A program made the position numbers and the translations under genes. Below the pieces are notes generated by a model. It was not told where the DNA came from. It worked only from the letters and a program-made list of their open reading frames with translations, and made no database searches. From CAIWHR01 sp963823215 (GTDB taxonomy: Bacteria; Pseudomonadota; Gammaproteobacteria; Burkholderiales; Casimicrobiaceae): a stretch of DNA of 64,000 nt. Where the stretch lies: the NCBI GenBank assembly GCA_963823215.1, contig CAWGKT010000006.1, positions 186,001 through 250,000 on the forward strand, given 5' to 3'. The stretch's first letter is position 1, and the number at the start of each line of letters is the position of its first letter. Of this stretch, positions 62,926 through 64,000 are shown in pieces.

Positions 62926-63419
62926 CCCAGTTTTTCGGCAAGTATCGAGGCCAGGTGGCCAACAACATCGATCCCTTGATGCTGGGGCGCATTCAAGTTA
63001 AGGTGCCCGCGGTGCTGGGCGACGGCAATTTGAGCTGGGCCATGCCGTGCTTGCCGTATGCGGGATCCGGTGTGGGCCTATTCGTGGTACCGCCGGTAGG
63101 CGCCAACGTGTGGGTCGAGTTCGAAGCCGGCGAGCCGGACTACCCGATCTGGGCAGGTTGCTTCTGGGGCGTCGGCGAAGTGCCCGCGCAACCCGCGATC
63201 CCGCAGATGAAGGTATTGAAGACGGACGGCATCAAACTCGAGATCAGCGATCTTCCTGGCGTCGGCGGCTTCACGCTCGAAGTCGGGCCGCCAGCCGTGG
63301 TGGTACCGCTGAAGATCGTGCTCGATGCCAGCGGTATCGAGCTGTCGCATGGCGCGGCCAGCGTCAAGCTCACCCCGGCGAGCGTTTCGGTCAACAACGG
63401 CGCTTTGGAGGTGATCTGA
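62922..63419 (+). CDS. spike protein, gp5/VgrG-type OB fold with short beta-helix
   Basis: A 165-residue baseplate assembly V/VgrG-like protein: FFGKYRGQVANNIDPLMLGRIQVKVPAV, then WAMPCLPYAGSGVGLFVVPPVGANVWVEFEAGEPDYPIWAGCFWG is the OB fold. The tail (TDGIKLEISDL, LKIVLDASGIELSHG, ASVKLTPASVSVNNG) repeats short strands, as expected of a triple beta-helix. It lacks a lysozyme domain. Confidence 0.9.
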   Translation: MTQFFGKYRGQVANNIDPLMLGRIQVKVPAVLGDGNLSWAMPCLPYAGSGVGLFVVPPVGANVWVEFEAGEPDYPIWAGCFWGVGEVPAQPAIPQMKVLKTDGIKLEISDLPGVGGFTLEVGPPAVVVPLKIVLDASGIELSHGAASVKLTPASVSVNNGALEVI

Positions 63420-63739
63420 TGCCGGGTTTTCTGTTGCACGCAGGCGCGACGGTGATGTGCATGCATGCCGGGCAGGCCCAGCCCACATCGCCGAATCCGC
63501 GCGTAACCGTGGGAGGCCAGCCGGTGGTGACGCAGCCAGCCCCCTACACGGTGGCCGCCTGTCCGTTCTTCGCCGGACCTTCACCGAGCCCATGCGTCAC
63601 CGCTCAGTGGGTCACGGCATCTACGCGCGTTCTCGCCGGTGGAGCGCCGATTCTGTTGCAGGACAGCCAGGCAGTCTGCGTACCGAACGGCACCGGCTTG
63701 AAGATTGCCGTCACGCAAGTGCGCGTCAAAGGCATGTGA
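63419..63739 (+). CDS. PAAR-like spike tip protein
   Basis: A 106-residue protein starting at ATG overlapping the spike stop (TGATG). MPGFLLHAGATVMCMHAGQAQP, GGQPVV and GGAPILLQDSQAVC resemble PAAR/DUF4280-like tip proteins with His/Cys residues able to hold a metal. It should cap the spike (Afp10 position). Confidence 0.83.
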   Translation: MPGFLLHAGATVMCMHAGQAQPTSPNPRVTVGGQPVVTQPAPYTVAACPFFAGPSPSPCVTAQWVTASTRVLAGGAPILLQDSQAVCVPNGTGLKIAVTQVRVKGM

Positions 63740-64000
63740 TGGACATCGACTACCCGTTTCACCTGGACGGCCGCGGGCGGACGGCCCGGACGGATGCCGA
63801 TGACCACATCCGCGACATGATCGAGCAGGTGCTGTTCACCGCGCCCGGAGAGCGAGTCAATAGACCGAGCTTTGGCACCGGCCTGCAGCAACTGCTATTC
63901 GCACCCAACGGTGACGAGGTGGCGACTGCCACACAGTTTCTGGTGCAAGGAGCACTGCAGCAGTGGCTGGGCGACCTCATTCTGGTCGAGGCGGTGGAGG
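63739..64000 (+). CDS. GPW/gp25 family baseplate protein, partial
   Basis: The first 87 codons of an Afp9/gp25-like baseplate wedge protein: DHIRDMIEQVLFTAPGERVNRPSFGTGLQQLLFAPN is the signature (the ExxR core LFTAPGERV). Begins on the stop of the PAAR-like gene (TGATG) and runs off the window. Baseplate J, wedge, tape-measure and fibre genes are expected beyond. Confidence 0.93.
   Translation, partial: MDIDYPFHLDGRGRTARTDADDHIRDMIEQVLFTAPGERVNRPSFGTGLQQLLFAPNGDEVATATQFLVQGALQQWLGDLILVEAVE

Overview
This window is a piece of a high-GC proteobacterial chromosome, most likely a betaproteobacterium of the Burkholderiales. The evidence is the strongly G/C-biased third codon positions, the surE-pcm-nlpD-rpoS and alaC-hom-thrC gene orders, and many copies of a short GC-rich interspersed repeat of a kind I associate with that group. 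No 16S gene or ribosomal protein is present, so placement below class is inference.

From 1 to about 45.7 kb the content is housekeeping. It holds the 3' end of pntB; a class III CoA-transferase; a giant CPBP membrane protease; HrpA helicase; a DUF1631 protein; a MoaB/CinA-type protein and a MaoC hydratase; pyrD; a MltB-like lytic transglycosylase; a TPR lipoprotein; pgi; fbpA and fbpB for ferric iron uptake; surE-pcm-nlpD-rpoS; moxR-DUF58-tgpA; a class II deacetylase-like gene; a Rieske-like Tat protein followed by an ABC-2 exporter; an enolase-superfamily enzyme; a methyltransferase; a secreted subtilase; alaC-hom-thrC; a membrane-anchored C13 (legumain-like) peptidase; and fbpC. Two related repeat families (A and B) sit directly against stop or start codons in this part. 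They supply the last residues of PyrD, and in-frame GTG codons upstream of HrpA and RpoS.

The initiator tRNA-fMet (45605-45681) and its terminator mark the edge of an accessory region. After them come a gene remnant, an IS with a frameshifted transposase, a lone TIR-domain gene, a truncated IS and a complete IS of the same family. The TIR gene is bracketed by IS ends pointing outward, like a composite transposon.

From about 49.9 kb to the window end lies the most interesting part: an extracellular contractile injection system (eCIS, the Afp/PVC-like phage-tail machine). It begins with a DUF4157 cargo protein carrying a second, C-terminal HExxH site, then a stand-alone sigma-54 activator. Two good -24/-12 promoter matches follow: one before a small DUF3467-like gene and one before the sheath gene. 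Then come tube, a zinc-ribbon gp26-like chaperone, a Pro/Ala-rich linker protein, Afp16-like cap, Afp15-like AAA+ ATPase, a small conserved protein, Afp7-like tube initiator, LysM-like protein, hub, spike, PAAR-like tip and gp25. The cluster runs off the window before baseplate J, tape measure and fibres. The layout suggests that the dedicated activator, together with sigma-54 polymerase, switches the particle on as a unit. Hub/spike and tube-initiator/LysM are split into separate genes here, whereas Afp-type systems usually fuse them.
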